Source: an uncultured Lentisphaerota bacterium (GTDB taxonomy: Bacteria > Verrucomicrobiota > Lentisphaeria > Oligosphaerales > CAITYL01). Taken from it: a stretch of 38,130 nucleotides of DNA. The stretch covers positions 1-38,130 of the forward strand of contig CAITSE010000023.1 in the NCBI GenBank assembly GCA_903894975.1. The letters run 5' to 3'. Below the pieces are notes generated by a model, which saw only the letters and a program-made list of their open reading frames with translations, searched no databases and was not told the DNA's origin. A program made the translations under genes and the position numbers. Shown here piece after piece: positions 28,841-38,130 of the stretch. How positions within the stretch are numbered: the stretch's first letter is position 1; every line of letters begins with the position of its first letter.

Positions 28841-30145
28841 ATGGCGATGAAATTTGCCTACACTGCAATGGACGGCCAGGGCAAGGAACAGCACGGCCGC
28901 GTCGAGGCGGAAAATGAACAGGAAGCCTCCGCCAAGCTCAAACAACAGGGGCTTTTCCCCACCGGCATCAAGGAAATCCGCTCCGGCGGCGGCGGCCGCG
29001 GCCTTCAGGCAGGCGGCGCCACCGCGGCGAAAAAGGGCGGCCTGCTCAGCATGCAGCTCGGCACCCCGACCCTGAACACCAAAAAGCTTTCCACCGCCAC
29101 CCGCCAGCTCGCCACCTTGCTCAACGCCGGCCTGCCCCTGGTCCGCGCCCTGCGCACCCTGGAACGCCAGGCCAAGAAGGATATCTCCCTACGGCGCATC
29201 ACCGGCGACCTGGCCAATTCCGTCGAGGGCGGCAGCACCTTCACCGAAGCCCTTCAGGCCCACCCCAAAACCTTCAGCAAACTCTACATCAACATGGTCC
29301 GCGCTGGCGAAGCGTCCGGCGCCCTCGAAGGCGTGCTCGAGCGGCTGGCCGTTTTCATGGAAAAAGGACAGCGCATCGCCGGCAAGGTCAAGTCCGCCAT
29401 GGTCTACCCGGTGATCGTGCTCGTGGTCGCCATGACCATCACCAGCGGCTTGATGGTCTTCGTCGTCCCCAAGTTCGGCAAGATCTTCGAGGAAATGCTG
29501 CCGGGCAGCAAACTGCCCGGGCTCACCCGCTTTGTGATCGGGATCAGCAACGCCATGGTCGCCCCGTTCACCAACCTTAACAACTGCATCATCTACGCCA
29601 TCCTCCTCGCCGTACTCGCGGTGGCCTTCTCCTTCGTCCGTAAAACCAAGTTCTGGAATTACTACCGGGATCTACTGGCCGTCAAGCTGCCGCCCATCAA
29701 TACCCTGGTGATACGAACTACCGTCTCTCGCTTCTGCCGCACCCTGGGCACCCTGATGCAATCCGGCGTCTCCGTGCTCCAAGCCCTGCAGATCGTCCGC
29801 GACACCGCCGGCAACGAAATCGTCTCCCGAGCGGTGCAGACCATCCATGACGCCGTCAAAGAAGGCGAAAACATGTCCAAGCCCATGTATGAAGCTGACA
29901 TCTTCCCCGGCATGGTCGTCTCCATGGTCGAAGTCGGCGAAGAAACCGGCGCCCTGCCGGAAATGCTCAACCGCGTGGCCGACATCTATGAGGAGGAAGT
30001 GGATCGCGCCGTGGAAACCCTGACATCCCTCATCGAACCGTTCATGATGGTCTTCCTCGCCATCGTCATCGGCACCATTGTCATCGCCCTGTTCCTGCCG
30101 CTCGTCGAACTCATCAAAAACATCGGCAGCCAGTCGGCGGGGTGA
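28841..30145 (+). CDS. pilC: PilC/GspF-family inner-membrane platform protein
   Basis: KFAYTAMDGQGKEQHGRVEAENEQEASAKLKQQGLFPTGIKEI, ATRQLATLLNAGLPLVRALRTLERQ, GEASGALEGVLERLA, VEVGEETGALPEMLNRVADIYEEEVDRAV. Confidence 0.95.
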   Translation: MAMKFAYTAMDGQGKEQHGRVEAENEQEASAKLKQQGLFPTGIKEIRSGGGGRGLQAGGATAAKKGGLLSMQLGTPTLNTKKLSTATRQLATLLNAGLPLVRALRTLERQAKKDISLRRITGDLANSVEGGSTFTEALQAHPKTFSKLYINMVRAGEASGALEGVLERLAVFMEKGQRIAGKVKSAMVYPVIVLVVAMTITSGLMVFVVPKFGKIFEEMLPGSKLPGLTRFVIGISNAMVAPFTNLNNCIIYAILLAVLAVAFSFVRKTKFWNYYRDLLAVKLPPINTLVIRTTVSRFCRTLGTLMQSGVSVLQALQIVRDTAGNEIVSRAVQTIHDAVKEGENMSKPMYEADIFPGMVVSMVEVGEETGALPEMLNRVADIYEEEVDRAVETLTSLIEPFMMVFLAIVIGTIVIALFLPLVELIKNIGSQSAG

Positions 30146-30185
30146 CCCCCGTAGCGCCGGATCGGCGCAGGATGCGGCCGACCGC

Positions 30186-30213
30186 TTGCCTGCGCTTGAT
30201 CTGGCGTTATAGT
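30186..30213 (+). promoter_or_regulatory. Candidate promoter for tRNA-Pro
   Basis: TTGCCT-N16-TATAGT, with CTGGCGTTATA at the -10, as at the tRNA-Val promoter. Confidence 0.5.
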
Positions 30214-30261
30214 AGGCACGGTTTAAACGGAAACCCGATGCGGGCTCCGTGCAAAACCGCT

Positions 30262-30360
<99 letters not shown>

Positions 30361-30397
30361 CGGCACTCATTCCCACGAATTTTGGTGGAGTGATCGC

Positions 30398-33300
30398 ATG
30401 ATGATGGTGTTTATCCGGTTTTTCCGGCCGCTCGTAACCCTATCAAAAAAACACCCCATCGCCGTCAAAGTTTTCTTGTTTTGTCTTTTCCTGTCTCCTT
30501 CTGCCGCCATGGCAGTAGATGAGTTTTCCTACGATTGGCGACTCGCCAAGGAGTTGCAGGAACACCAGGCCTTGGCGGATTATGCCGGCCGGCAGATTCA
30601 GATCATGCTGCTCAACCCGCGGTATGCGGAACACAAAGAGCCGCTCCAGCTTGAACAGGCCCGGATCCTTTACAACACCGGCCGTTCCGCCCAGGCTGAC
30701 GCCATCGTCGCCCAGATCCCCTCCGCCAGCCCGGCCGGATTGAATGCCCGGCTCCTCCAGGCGCGCGCCGCGTTCTCGCGCAAAGATCTGGCCACCGCCA
30801 AAAAATTGTATGCGGACTATTTCGCTAAGCAGGACAAGCCGGTCGACGACAGCGAAGACGCCATCCGCGAGTTCCGCCAGGCCGTGGTGATCTACTCCAA
30901 GGTGTTCGAGCAGGAAGGCAATGCCGTACAGTCCGGCAAAATCCTCGACCTGCTGGCCAAAATTCCCAAGGACGGCGACGACGCCATCAGCGAACGCGAA
31001 CTGCGTTTCCGTAAAGCCAAACAGGTGCTGGACACGCTGGAGCAGTCGTCCCTCGATGGCAAGCCCGTGGACAGCAAGGTCGTGGATGGGGTTCGGACGG
31101 ACTTGGAGAAGTTGCAATGGAGCACGGACATGATCATGGCCCGGTCCATGGTTGAAGTCGCCCGCGCCTATTATCTACAGAAAAATTATGACCAGGCGCT
31201 CAAGACCATCAAGAACAGCAAAGGCGTCTTTGTCGACTTCGACCAGGCCCTGAAGGCGGAAAAGAAGTCCGACCTTTCTCCTCTCCCCGGCGCCTGGCTG
31301 TATTTTGCCAAAGCCCAGATCGCCCTTCTCCCCCAGCTTAAGGCCAAAGATCCGGCCGCGGCGGAAAAGATGCTGAGCGACGTCATCCAACTGCTCCAGA
31401 AAATCCGCGAGCAGTATCCCAAATCCGAATTTGCCGTGCCCGCCACCACCGAATACTCCCGGGCCCGGGCCCTCACCAAATCCCTTTTCAACAAAGAGCC
31501 GGCCGGCGCGACGGCCGCCGCCGGCGGCGACGCCCGGACTCCCGCGGTGGACGAGGGCGCCCTGATGGTCAAAATCCAGGAAGCCACCCAATTTGCCAGC
31601 GCCAAAAAACCCGCCGAGGCCGCCGACCTTTATCTGGCAGCACTCCAGGGCCTGGGCCGCCACAATCTCCCCGCCACAATCGAAGCCGGCGCCGGGCTGG
31701 CGGCGACTTATACGGCGTTAAACAAACCCCTGCTCGCCCAGGCCGCGGTCCTCTATCTTTCCGATATCGCCCCCGAAGACGATGCCGTGCAACAGGCGCT
31801 TTTCCAAACCGGGCAGGCCCTGGCCATCGGCGCCAAAACCATTCCCGACATTACCAAACGGGAGGCCCAGATTGACGACGGCATGATGCTGTTTGAGCGG
31901 CTGGTTCAGATCGCGCCGAGGCATCCGCGCGCCCCGGACTTGGCCTATGCCGTGGCGGAAAACCTCTACGGCCGGGCGTCCGGCCTGGGCAAGCAAACCC
32001 AGGGCATGCCCGAAGGCCCCGCCAAAGAACAGCTCAAAAACCGCGCCCGGGAAGCCTACCTCGCCGCCGTGCCCAAATACCTGGCGGTCACCCAGCTTTT
32101 CCCCGCCCATGAACGGGCAGTCCGTTCCTGGTACAAGCTGGGCTGGATCTATTATTCCACCGACAACCCGGAAAAGGCGGCGGCGGCCTTCCTGAAGTAT
32201 GTCGCGGAAGAAAGCAATCCCGACCCAAAGATCGGCGAGGATCGGCTGGAGGCGAAATTCCGCGCCGCCGACCAGATGCTCTTCAACAACCGGCCCGAAG
32301 AAGCCCGCGTCCAGCTCCAGGAACTGCTGGTCTGGCTGGAACCGGCCGAGGCGGCCACCCGCAACCTGGATCTCAATTCCGCCGTGGCCAAACGGGTGAA
32401 GGAAGACGCCACCGCGTACCTGGCCTGGTCCTATGATTTGCAGGGCGAGGGGCTCCGGCCCAAGATCGCCGGCCTGGAAAACCGGATCGCCGAAGGGCGC
32501 GCCCGGGCCGAGGAAATTGACGCGCGGCGCGCCCAGATCACCCGCTCTCTGGACAATTTTGCCGCCGAACAGGACAAGGCGCGCAAAGAAGAGACCGCCC
32601 TGGAAAAAGCCCTGACCAGCGAACCAGGTGTCACCGAACGAGCCAAAATTTTCGCCGAGGAAACTCAGGGCAAAAGCGGACCGGAACTGGAAATCGCCAA
32701 ACGGATTGCCGAGGACAAAGTCCAGAAAATCGCCAGTGAAGCCGTAAAAAACGAACAGACCCGCCTGCGCGGTGAGGCCGGGGAGCTGAAGGAAGAACGC
32801 GAAACCCTCTTCCGCCTCAAGGACGAGCAGGACGGCCGGCTCAAGCTTCTGACCACGCGGGCCGCCACGGCCAAACCGGAAGCCGCCGACGCCGAAGCCC
32901 GTCTGGCGGATGCCGACAGCAAATGGACCTCAGCCCAAAAGGCCGTGACGGAATGGATCGCGGCGCTGGCCAAGGCCCAGACCGAAAACACCAAACTGGA
33001 TCAGGACACGGAATCCTTGAAGGCCGCGGTGGCCCAGGCCAAAGACACCGACACCCGCGACGAAGCCCGCCGCGCCTGGCAGCAGGCCATGGGCCGGCTC
33101 CGGGAAGTTCAAAAACAGCTGCGCGACCTGCGCGATCAGGAAGTGCGCATGCTCAAACTCCAGAAAACGGACTTGCCGGAACTGCAGCAGAAAAAAGCGC
33201 AGGCCGCCACTGCCGCCACCGCCGCCCGCAGCCGGGCGACCGGCCTGGAAGCCGAACAACGGCTGGCCGAAGCTGAAGGCTCCCTGATCCGGGCCCGCCT

Positions 33301-34555
33301 GGAAGCCGGCAACCGGGCGGAGGCGCGCAACGCCGCCGCCGTGAATGTGCTCAAGAACAAAGGCATCTCCGGCATTCCCAACGACCCGGAATATGCCGCC
33401 GCCACCAAAGCGGAAATCGACGCGCGCCGCAAGACTTTGGCCGGCCGCGAGGCCATGGACACGGTCCGCACCGCCGACCTCAGAAAAGAAGACGCCGCCA
33501 TCGTCACGGAGCGGGCGGAACTGGGGAAAACCCTGGAGGCGATGCAAGCCGAACGCCAGCCCCAGCAAAAACGTATCATCGAACTCAAGACAGAAGCGGA
33601 AACGCGGTTCTGCGCCTACCTCGCCGCCTATCCGCAGGGCAAACAGATCCCGGACGTCCTGTCGCGCCGGGGTACCATTTTGTTGGAACTCAAACGGATT
33701 GACGATTCCAAGCGCGTCCTTACCGAACTTTCCACCAAATTTCCGGAGAGCAAAGCCGCCAAGCAAGCCTATTTCAACATGGGCCGGGCCCTGTTCGAGA
33801 CGGGTGACACCGCCGCCGCCGCCGAGGCGTTTGCCAAAGCGCTGACTACCGCTCGCGACCTTCCCGCCGGCAACCTCACCTATATCGTCGAAAAAATGCT
33901 GTCCGGAGACCAACCCCAACTGGCCCGGGACGCCGCGTTGGAACTGCTGGCCCGGGCCGGCAACCCGGCTCACCCGGATCAGGCTTTCCTCGCCAAGTTC
34001 AAGGAACAGATTTCCGTCCAAGCCGCCGAGGCCCTGCTCGCCACCGGCGAAGACCAGGACCGGGCCCGCGCGGTGGAAATCCTCGCCGCCGTACTCAAAC
34101 AGAACGATCGAACCGCCTATTTCTTCCAAATCAAGTTTCTGTTAGCCCGGGCCAAGCGCGAAATGAAGCCGCCAGACCTTGACGGGGCGGTTCAGGATCT
34201 AGCCGAAGTCACGCAGTACGCCACCGATCCCTTGTCCAAGGCCCGGGCCTTCTGTGAAACGGGCGACTTGCTCGTCCGTTCCGCCGGTAACGACCCAGCC
34301 AAGCTCAAGCCGGCCGCCGGACGCTACATGCAGGTCGTGCTCATGGCCGATCCCGCCAATGTCGAACTCCGTCCCTGGCTAGAGCGTGCGCTAGTTTCCG
34401 GCGCCGGCATCTTTGCCAAGATCGGCGACACTGCCGCCTTGGAGAAATTTAAGAAGCAATACGCGGAAACCTTCCCCAAGGGCGCCAAGGCCGGTGAAAT
34501 GCGGGGCCTCGGCGCCACGCCGGCTCCAGCCGCCGGCGGCGCAGGGAAGAAATGA
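30398..34555 (+). CDS. Large secreted/periplasmic TPR and coiled-coil protein (1385 aa)
   Basis: N-terminal signal-like segment (VKVFLFCLFLSPSAAMA); TPR-like helices (e.g. RSWYKLGWIYYSTDNPEKAAAAFLKYV, AKQAYFNMGRALFETGDTAAAAEAFAKAL); central charged coiled-coil stretch. Confidence 0.8.
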   Translation: MMMVFIRFFRPLVTLSKKHPIAVKVFLFCLFLSPSAAMAVDEFSYDWRLAKELQEHQALADYAGRQIQIMLLNPRYAEHKEPLQLEQARILYNTGRSAQADAIVAQIPSASPAGLNARLLQARAAFSRKDLATAKKLYADYFAKQDKPVDDSEDAIREFRQAVVIYSKVFEQEGNAVQSGKILDLLAKIPKDGDDAISERELRFRKAKQVLDTLEQSSLDGKPVDSKVVDGVRTDLEKLQWSTDMIMARSMVEVARAYYLQKNYDQALKTIKNSKGVFVDFDQALKAEKKSDLSPLPGAWLYFAKAQIALLPQLKAKDPAAAEKMLSDVIQLLQKIREQYPKSEFAVPATTEYSRARALTKSLFNKEPAGATAAAGGDARTPAVDEGALMVKIQEATQFASAKKPAEAADLYLAALQGLGRHNLPATIEAGAGLAATYTALNKPLLAQAAVLYLSDIAPEDDAVQQALFQTGQALAIGAKTIPDITKREAQIDDGMMLFERLVQIAPRHPRAPDLAYAVAENLYGRASGLGKQTQGMPEGPAKEQLKNRAREAYLAAVPKYLAVTQLFPAHERAVRSWYKLGWIYYSTDNPEKAAAAFLKYVAEESNPDPKIGEDRLEAKFRAADQMLFNNRPEEARVQLQELLVWLEPAEAATRNLDLNSAVAKRVKEDATAYLAWSYDLQGEGLRPKIAGLENRIAEGRARAEEIDARRAQITRSLDNFAAEQDKARKEETALEKALTSEPGVTERAKIFAEETQGKSGPELEIAKRIAEDKVQKIASEAVKNEQTRLRGEAGELKEERETLFRLKDEQDGRLKLLTTRAATAKPEAADAEARLADADSKWTSAQKAVTEWIAALAKAQTENTKLDQDTESLKAAVAQAKDTDTRDEARRAWQQAMGRLREVQKQLRDLRDQEVRMLKLQKTDLPELQQKKAQAATAATAARSRATGLEAEQRLAEAEGSLIRARLEAGNRAEARNAAAVNVLKNKGISGIPNDPEYAAATKAEIDARRKTLAGREAMDTVRTADLRKEDAAIVTERAELGKTLEAMQAERQPQQKRIIELKTEAETRFCAYLAAYPQGKQIPDVLSRRGTILLELKRIDDSKRVLTELSTKFPESKAAKQAYFNMGRALFETGDTAAAAEAFAKALTTARDLPAGNLTYIVEKMLSGDQPQLARDAALELLARAGNPAHPDQAFLAKFKEQISVQAAEALLATGEDQDRARAVEILAAVLKQNDRTAYFFQIKFLLARAKREMKPPDLDGAVQDLAEVTQYATDPLSKARAFCETGDLLVRSAGNDPAKLKPAAGRYMQVVLMADPANVELRPWLERALVSGAGIFAKIGDTAALEKFKKQYAETFPKGAKAGEMRGLGATPAPAAGGAGKK

Positions 34556-34606
34556 TTCCGTGCCGGAAAGCCGGTACGGATGACGAAGGAGACAAGGAAT
34601 CATACC

Positions 34607-35365
34607 ATGAACTTCACCCGGATCATGCTCTGGACGGCGGCCTTCTGCCTGACCACCCTCCCGGTTTTTGCCCAAAAGGCGGGCGACTGGTACATCGTCA
34701 AGAAAAACAACGAACGAGTTGACGGTGTCCGCATCACCTATGATCCTGCGGCCGGCTACCGCGTGTTCCAGGCCGAAAGCGGCATTTCCACCACCGTCCG
34801 CCGGGACGACGTCCAGTCCGTGGTCACACCCAAGCCGGCGGAAATCGCCGCGCTGGACAAGAGCCTGGAAGCGGGCGCCGCCGACGCCGTTCTGGCCGCG
34901 GCCCCGGGGCTGATGACCAAATACCAGTATCTCGGCTGGAGCGCCTACCTGCGCTATCTCGAAGGCATGGCCAAACTGACCAAAAAAGACGGCGACGGCG
35001 CCATGCAGGCCTTCAAGGCCGGCTTGGAAAACCCCGACCAGTTCGAAGCCCAGCTGACGCGCGGTCGCATTCAGGTCCTGCTGTTGCAGCAGAAAAATCA
35101 GGAAGTCCTCTCCCTGATCGACAAGATGATCGCCGACGCCAAGTCCGACCGCGAAGCCGCCTTTGCCTTCAACACCCGGGCCCGCGCCTACGCCGCCATG
35201 GAAAACCGGAAGAAAGATGCCGTCCGGGAATACCTCAAAACCTTGCTGGCCACCAAGGCCGACCAGGCTCCGACCGAGCGCGACGAAGCCCGCCGCGCCG
35301 CCGTGGCCCTGCTCAAGGAAATGGGCGACAACGCCGCGGCCGCGGATGTTGAAAAGATCAAGTAA
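34607..35365 (+). CDS. Secreted TPR-like hypothetical protein
   Basis: Signal peptide MNFTRIMLWTAAFCLTTLPVFAQ; helical repeats; start at 34607 with AAGGAG upstream. Confidence 0.7.
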   Translation: MNFTRIMLWTAAFCLTTLPVFAQKAGDWYIVKKNNERVDGVRITYDPAAGYRVFQAESGISTTVRRDDVQSVVTPKPAEIAALDKSLEAGAADAVLAAAPGLMTKYQYLGWSAYLRYLEGMAKLTKKDGDGAMQAFKAGLENPDQFEAQLTRGRIQVLLLQQKNQEVLSLIDKMIADAKSDREAAFAFNTRARAYAAMENRKKDAVREYLKTLLATKADQAPTERDEARRAAVALLKEMGDNAAAADVEKIK

Positions 35366-35426
35366 CGGCCTCAGCTTTTTTGCATAACTGACAGAATCAG
35401 AAAACGAACCGACAGGAGAATACATC

Positions 35427-36209
35427 ATGAAACGCTGGATGAAGCTGTGGAACTTGGCGGCGGTGACGACCCTGACCCTTCCGGCCTTGGCGGCCCGGGC
35501 ACAGGAAGTGGCAGCGGCGGCCGGTGGGGAAGCCCCCGCGGCGGCGGCTGAGGCGCCGATGGGCGGCGGCAGCATGTATCAAATTATCTTCGGCGGCGGT
35601 TTCTCCCATGCCATCGCCTTTATCCTGCTGATCATCACCTCGGTGGCGATCCTCGCCTTAATCATCGACGGCGTCCTCACCATCAAGCGCACCAAACTCA
35701 TGCCCGCCGAACTGGTCGATGGCGTGCGTGAAGCCCTCAATCGCGGCGACCTCAACGGCGCCGTTCAAACCTGCGAGGGCAATCCCGGCGCCCTCTCCCG
35801 CATCCTGCTCACCGCGTTCTCCAACATCCAGGAAGGCTATGAAGTCATCCAGGAAGCCGTTGCCTCCAGCGCCGAGTATGAAAACGAAAAACTCATCCAA
35901 CGCATTAATTACCTCAACGTCTGCGGCCAGCTCGGCCCCATGATCGGCCTCTTCGGCACCGTCATGGGCATGATCTCGGCCTTCGCCGGCCTGGGCGCCG
36001 GCGCCGCCGGCGCCGCCAAGACCGGCGCGCTGGCCAGCGGTATCTCCACCGCCCTGTGGACCACCGTGCTCGGCATCGGCGTCGCCATTCCCGCTCTCTT
36101 TGCCTTCGTGGTGATCAAGAACAATGCCACCCGCCTGATCCTGGAAATGCAGCACACCGTGCTGGATCTGATCAAGGTGCTGCGCACCGCCGAAGTCGAG
36201 CAGCAGTAA
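35427..36209 (+). CDS. MotA/TolQ/ExbB-family proton channel protein
   Basis: NVCGQLGPMIGLFGTVMGMISAFAGLG and GISTALWTTVLGIGVAIPALFAFVVIKN; N-terminal signal-like segment and Ala-rich extension. Confidence 0.93.
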   Translation: MKRWMKLWNLAAVTTLTLPALAARAQEVAAAAGGEAPAAAAEAPMGGGSMYQIIFGGGFSHAIAFILLIITSVAILALIIDGVLTIKRTKLMPAELVDGVREALNRGDLNGAVQTCEGNPGALSRILLTAFSNIQEGYEVIQEAVASSAEYENEKLIQRINYLNVCGQLGPMIGLFGTVMGMISAFAGLGAGAAGAAKTGALASGISTALWTTVLGIGVAIPALFAFVVIKNNATRLILEMQHTVLDLIKVLRTAEVEQQ

Positions 36210-36276
36210 GACGGGCGGAGTCCGCGGGCCACCTTCGGTCCGCGGCGGCGACGGACGACCGACGGGAGATGCCTCG

Positions 36277-36705
36277 ATGGCAATGAAAAAACTCAAAAAA
36301 GCGGAAACCAATCTGGAAATCCCGATTGTTCCGTTGATCGATATTGTGGTGGAATTGATCATCTTCTTCGTCATCACCGGCGCCCAGCAGGACGCCCTGT
36401 TCGACGATACGATCAAGCTGGCCTATGCCAAGCATGTCACGCCTGAAAAAGCGGCGGAAAAGAAGGTCGTGATCATCAACATCAACAAAAAAGGCCTCTG
36501 CAACATTTCCAACAACCCGGTCGACCTGCCAGGCCTGCGGTCCTACCTCAAAGACGTCCGCTCCGATCCCGCCCTGGGCGTGGATACTCCCATCATCCTG
36601 CGCTGCGACGCCGAAACCGCCTATGAAAGCGTCGATGCCGTGATGCGGGTGATCACTGCCGCCAGGCTCTACAAAGTTCGCATCGCCGCCGTCACCGGCA
36701 AGTAA
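36277..36705 (+). CDS. ExbD/TolR-family protein (first copy)
   Basis: LEIPIVPLIDIVVELIIFFVITGAQQ; periplasmic domain DTPIILRCDAETAYESVDAVMRVITAARLYKVRIAAV. Confidence 0.88.
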   Translation: MAMKKLKKAETNLEIPIVPLIDIVVELIIFFVITGAQQDALFDDTIKLAYAKHVTPEKAAEKKVVIININKKGLCNISNNPVDLPGLRSYLKDVRSDPALGVDTPIILRCDAETAYESVDAVMRVITAARLYKVRIAAVTGK

Positions 36706-36769
36706 GGCCGCGCCCCGGCGCCGCCACCCGCGCCCACCGCCCGCTCCCACCGCCAAGGATTCCCGACCC

Positions 36770-37177
36770 ATGCCCAAAAAACAGGAAAAGCCGGAACAGG
36801 TCCTGACCTTTCCCATGGCGCCCATGCTGGACATGATGTTCCAGATTCTGGTCTTCTTCGTCGCCACCTACCGCACCATCACCCCCGAGGCGCACCTGGT
36901 CGTGAACCTGCCCGCCCCGGCCCGCCCGACCTTGAATAAAAAGCCCCCCACGCTCCTGGAAATCCGGATCCTGCCCGATCAATACCTGTTGAACGGGGCG
37001 GTCAAAAAATTCGAAACCCTGCAGGACGACCTGACCACCCTCGCCAGACAGGACTCGGAACTAACGGTCATGATCAAGGTCAGCCCCAAGTCCAAGGTCG
37101 ACAACCTGGTGCAAGTTCTTGATATTTGCAAAACCAACAAACTCAATAACTTGAATTTGTTGACACTGACGCAGTAA
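36770..37177 (+). CDS. ExbD/TolR-family protein (second copy)
   Basis: LTFPMAPMLDMMFQILVFFVATYR; KKPPTLLEIRILPDQYLLNGAVKKF; immediately downstream of the first ExbD. Confidence 0.85.
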   Translation: MPKKQEKPEQVLTFPMAPMLDMMFQILVFFVATYRTITPEAHLVVNLPAPARPTLNKKPPTLLEIRILPDQYLLNGAVKKFETLQDDLTTLARQDSELTVMIKVSPKSKVDNLVQVLDICKTNKLNNLNLLTLTQ

Positions 37178-37201
37178 GCTTCGAATGGAGAAGCCCTTTT
37201 C

Positions 37202-38130
37202 ATGGCCGATGATCCGCAATTGACCGCAGCCGATCCGGAGGCTCCGCCCGCCGGAGAGCCGGTCGCGGCCATGCCGCTGAACGTGGAGGAGGTGCTCGAA
37301 GAGTACCGCCGCCGGCAGATGATTGAGCACATGACCGGACCCATGGTCTCGGTCATCGTCCATCTGGTCGTGCTGGTGGTCTGCTTCTTTTTCATGGTCG
37401 CGCCGGTGGATGTGACACCCAAGGATTACGAAGTAGAGATCAAGGACATCCAAGTCAAGGAACTGCAGGAAAAGGTCCAGGAAAAGCTGCAGGAAATCGT
37501 CAAGAACGCGGATAACACCCCCGTGCCGACGGTGGACAAACCGGCGGGCGCCGGCGAATCGGAAGCCTCGGAAGTGACCAACAGCCTGGACTCGAACATC
37601 GCCCAACAGGATGTCTCGATTGAAGGCCTGTCCGACGTGAAATTTTTCGGCGAATCCCCGATCCGAATCGCCGGCGTGTATGCCGGGCGCAGCGCCTCGG
37701 GCCGCGCCGGCATGATGGGCGGTGGCGGTGGTGGCGGCGGCCGGGGTAGCGGCCCGACAGCGACAACGGAGTCCGCGGTGCTCCGAGCCCTGCGCTGGCT
37801 GAAAGCGAACCAGAGCGCGGACGGTTCCTGGTCGCCCCAGTTCCCCGGCGCCATGACCGGCTTGGCGCTGCTGGCTTTCCTGGCCCATGGCGAGACCCCC
37901 TCGCCGGAATGCAAAGAATTTGGCGAAACCGTCAACAAAGGGCTGCAATGGCTGACGGCCACAATGATGAAAGCCAACGTCGTGGACGGCAAGGAATACA
38001 GCCACGCCATCGCCACCTACGCCCTTTCCGAAGCCTACGGCATGACCAAGATTCCGGCCCTGAAGCCCGCGATGGAAAAGGGGTTGGCCACGATCATCGC
38101 CGGTCAGCAGGCGGGCGGCGGCTGGGATTA
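37202..38130 (+). CDS. Single-TM protein with Gly-rich linker and prenyltransferase/squalene-cyclase-type alpha-toroid repeats (C-terminus beyond window)
   Basis: Open-ended ORF: MADDPQLTAADPEAPPAGEPVAAMPLNVEEVLEEYRRRQMIEHMTGPMVSVIVHLVVLVVCFFFMVAP... GMMGGGGGGGGRGSG... TESAVLRALRWLKANQSADGSWSPQFPGAMTGLALLAFLAHGETPS... VNKGLQWLTATM. Confidence 0.82.
   Translation, partial: MADDPQLTAADPEAPPAGEPVAAMPLNVEEVLEEYRRRQMIEHMTGPMVSVIVHLVVLVVCFFFMVAPVDVTPKDYEVEIKDIQVKELQEKVQEKLQEIVKNADNTPVPTVDKPAGAGESEASEVTNSLDSNIAQQDVSIEGLSDVKFFGESPIRIAGVYAGRSASGRAGMMGGGGGGGGRGSGPTATTESAVLRALRWLKANQSADGSWSPQFPGAMTGLALLAFLAHGETPSPECKEFGETVNKGLQWLTATMMKANVVDGKEYSHAIATYALSEAYGMTKIPALKPAMEKGLATIIAGQQAGGGWD

Noticed and set aside
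32930-34129. 399-aa minus-strand ORF opposite the TPR protein
   Set aside because: Shadow ORF; the plus strand has a clear signal peptide and TPR pattern in a co-directional operon.
37710-37745. GGT/GGC-rich run in the toroid gene as a non-coding repeat
   Set aside because: In frame and encodes a Gly linker (GMMGGGGGGGGRGSG) between the TM and toroid regions.

Overview
The window is GC-rich and looks like chromosomal DNA from a PVC-type bacterium (Kiritimatiellota, Lentisphaerota or Verrucomicrobiota). That placement is inferred from gene content only. From left to right it contains: a GAF/AAA/Fis sigma-54 activator divergent from a TorF-like porin; a ComEC-like protein with no visible metallo-beta-lactamase motifs; an FHA+PEGA protein; a PHP-domain protein; a decayed serine hydrolase; PSP1 coupled to an O-antigen-ligase-like protein; a mobile-element scar (IS200 tnpA 3' remnant next to a RAYT gene flanked by inverted REP-like repeats); tRNA-Val; a giant (~2372 aa) polytopic membrane protein; gmk; a type IV pilus/T2SS cluster (pilB-like x2, pilT, pilC); tRNA-Pro; and a TPR-TPR-ExbB-ExbD-ExbD operon ending in a TonB-positioned protein whose C-terminus looks like a prenyltransferase/squalene-cyclase-type alpha-toroid (truncated by the window edge). 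The most unusual signals are: (1) a set of intergenic inverted repeats whose arms are short tandem repeats, mostly heptamers, with different unit sequences at each locus; (2) the RAYT/REP unit with a 39-bp perfect direct repeat and inverted partner; (3) the ExbBD-toroid operon; (4) the giant membrane protein; (5) a serine hydrolase that has lost its nucleophile region by an out-of-frame deletion. No searches or computations were run. All assignments come from reading motifs.
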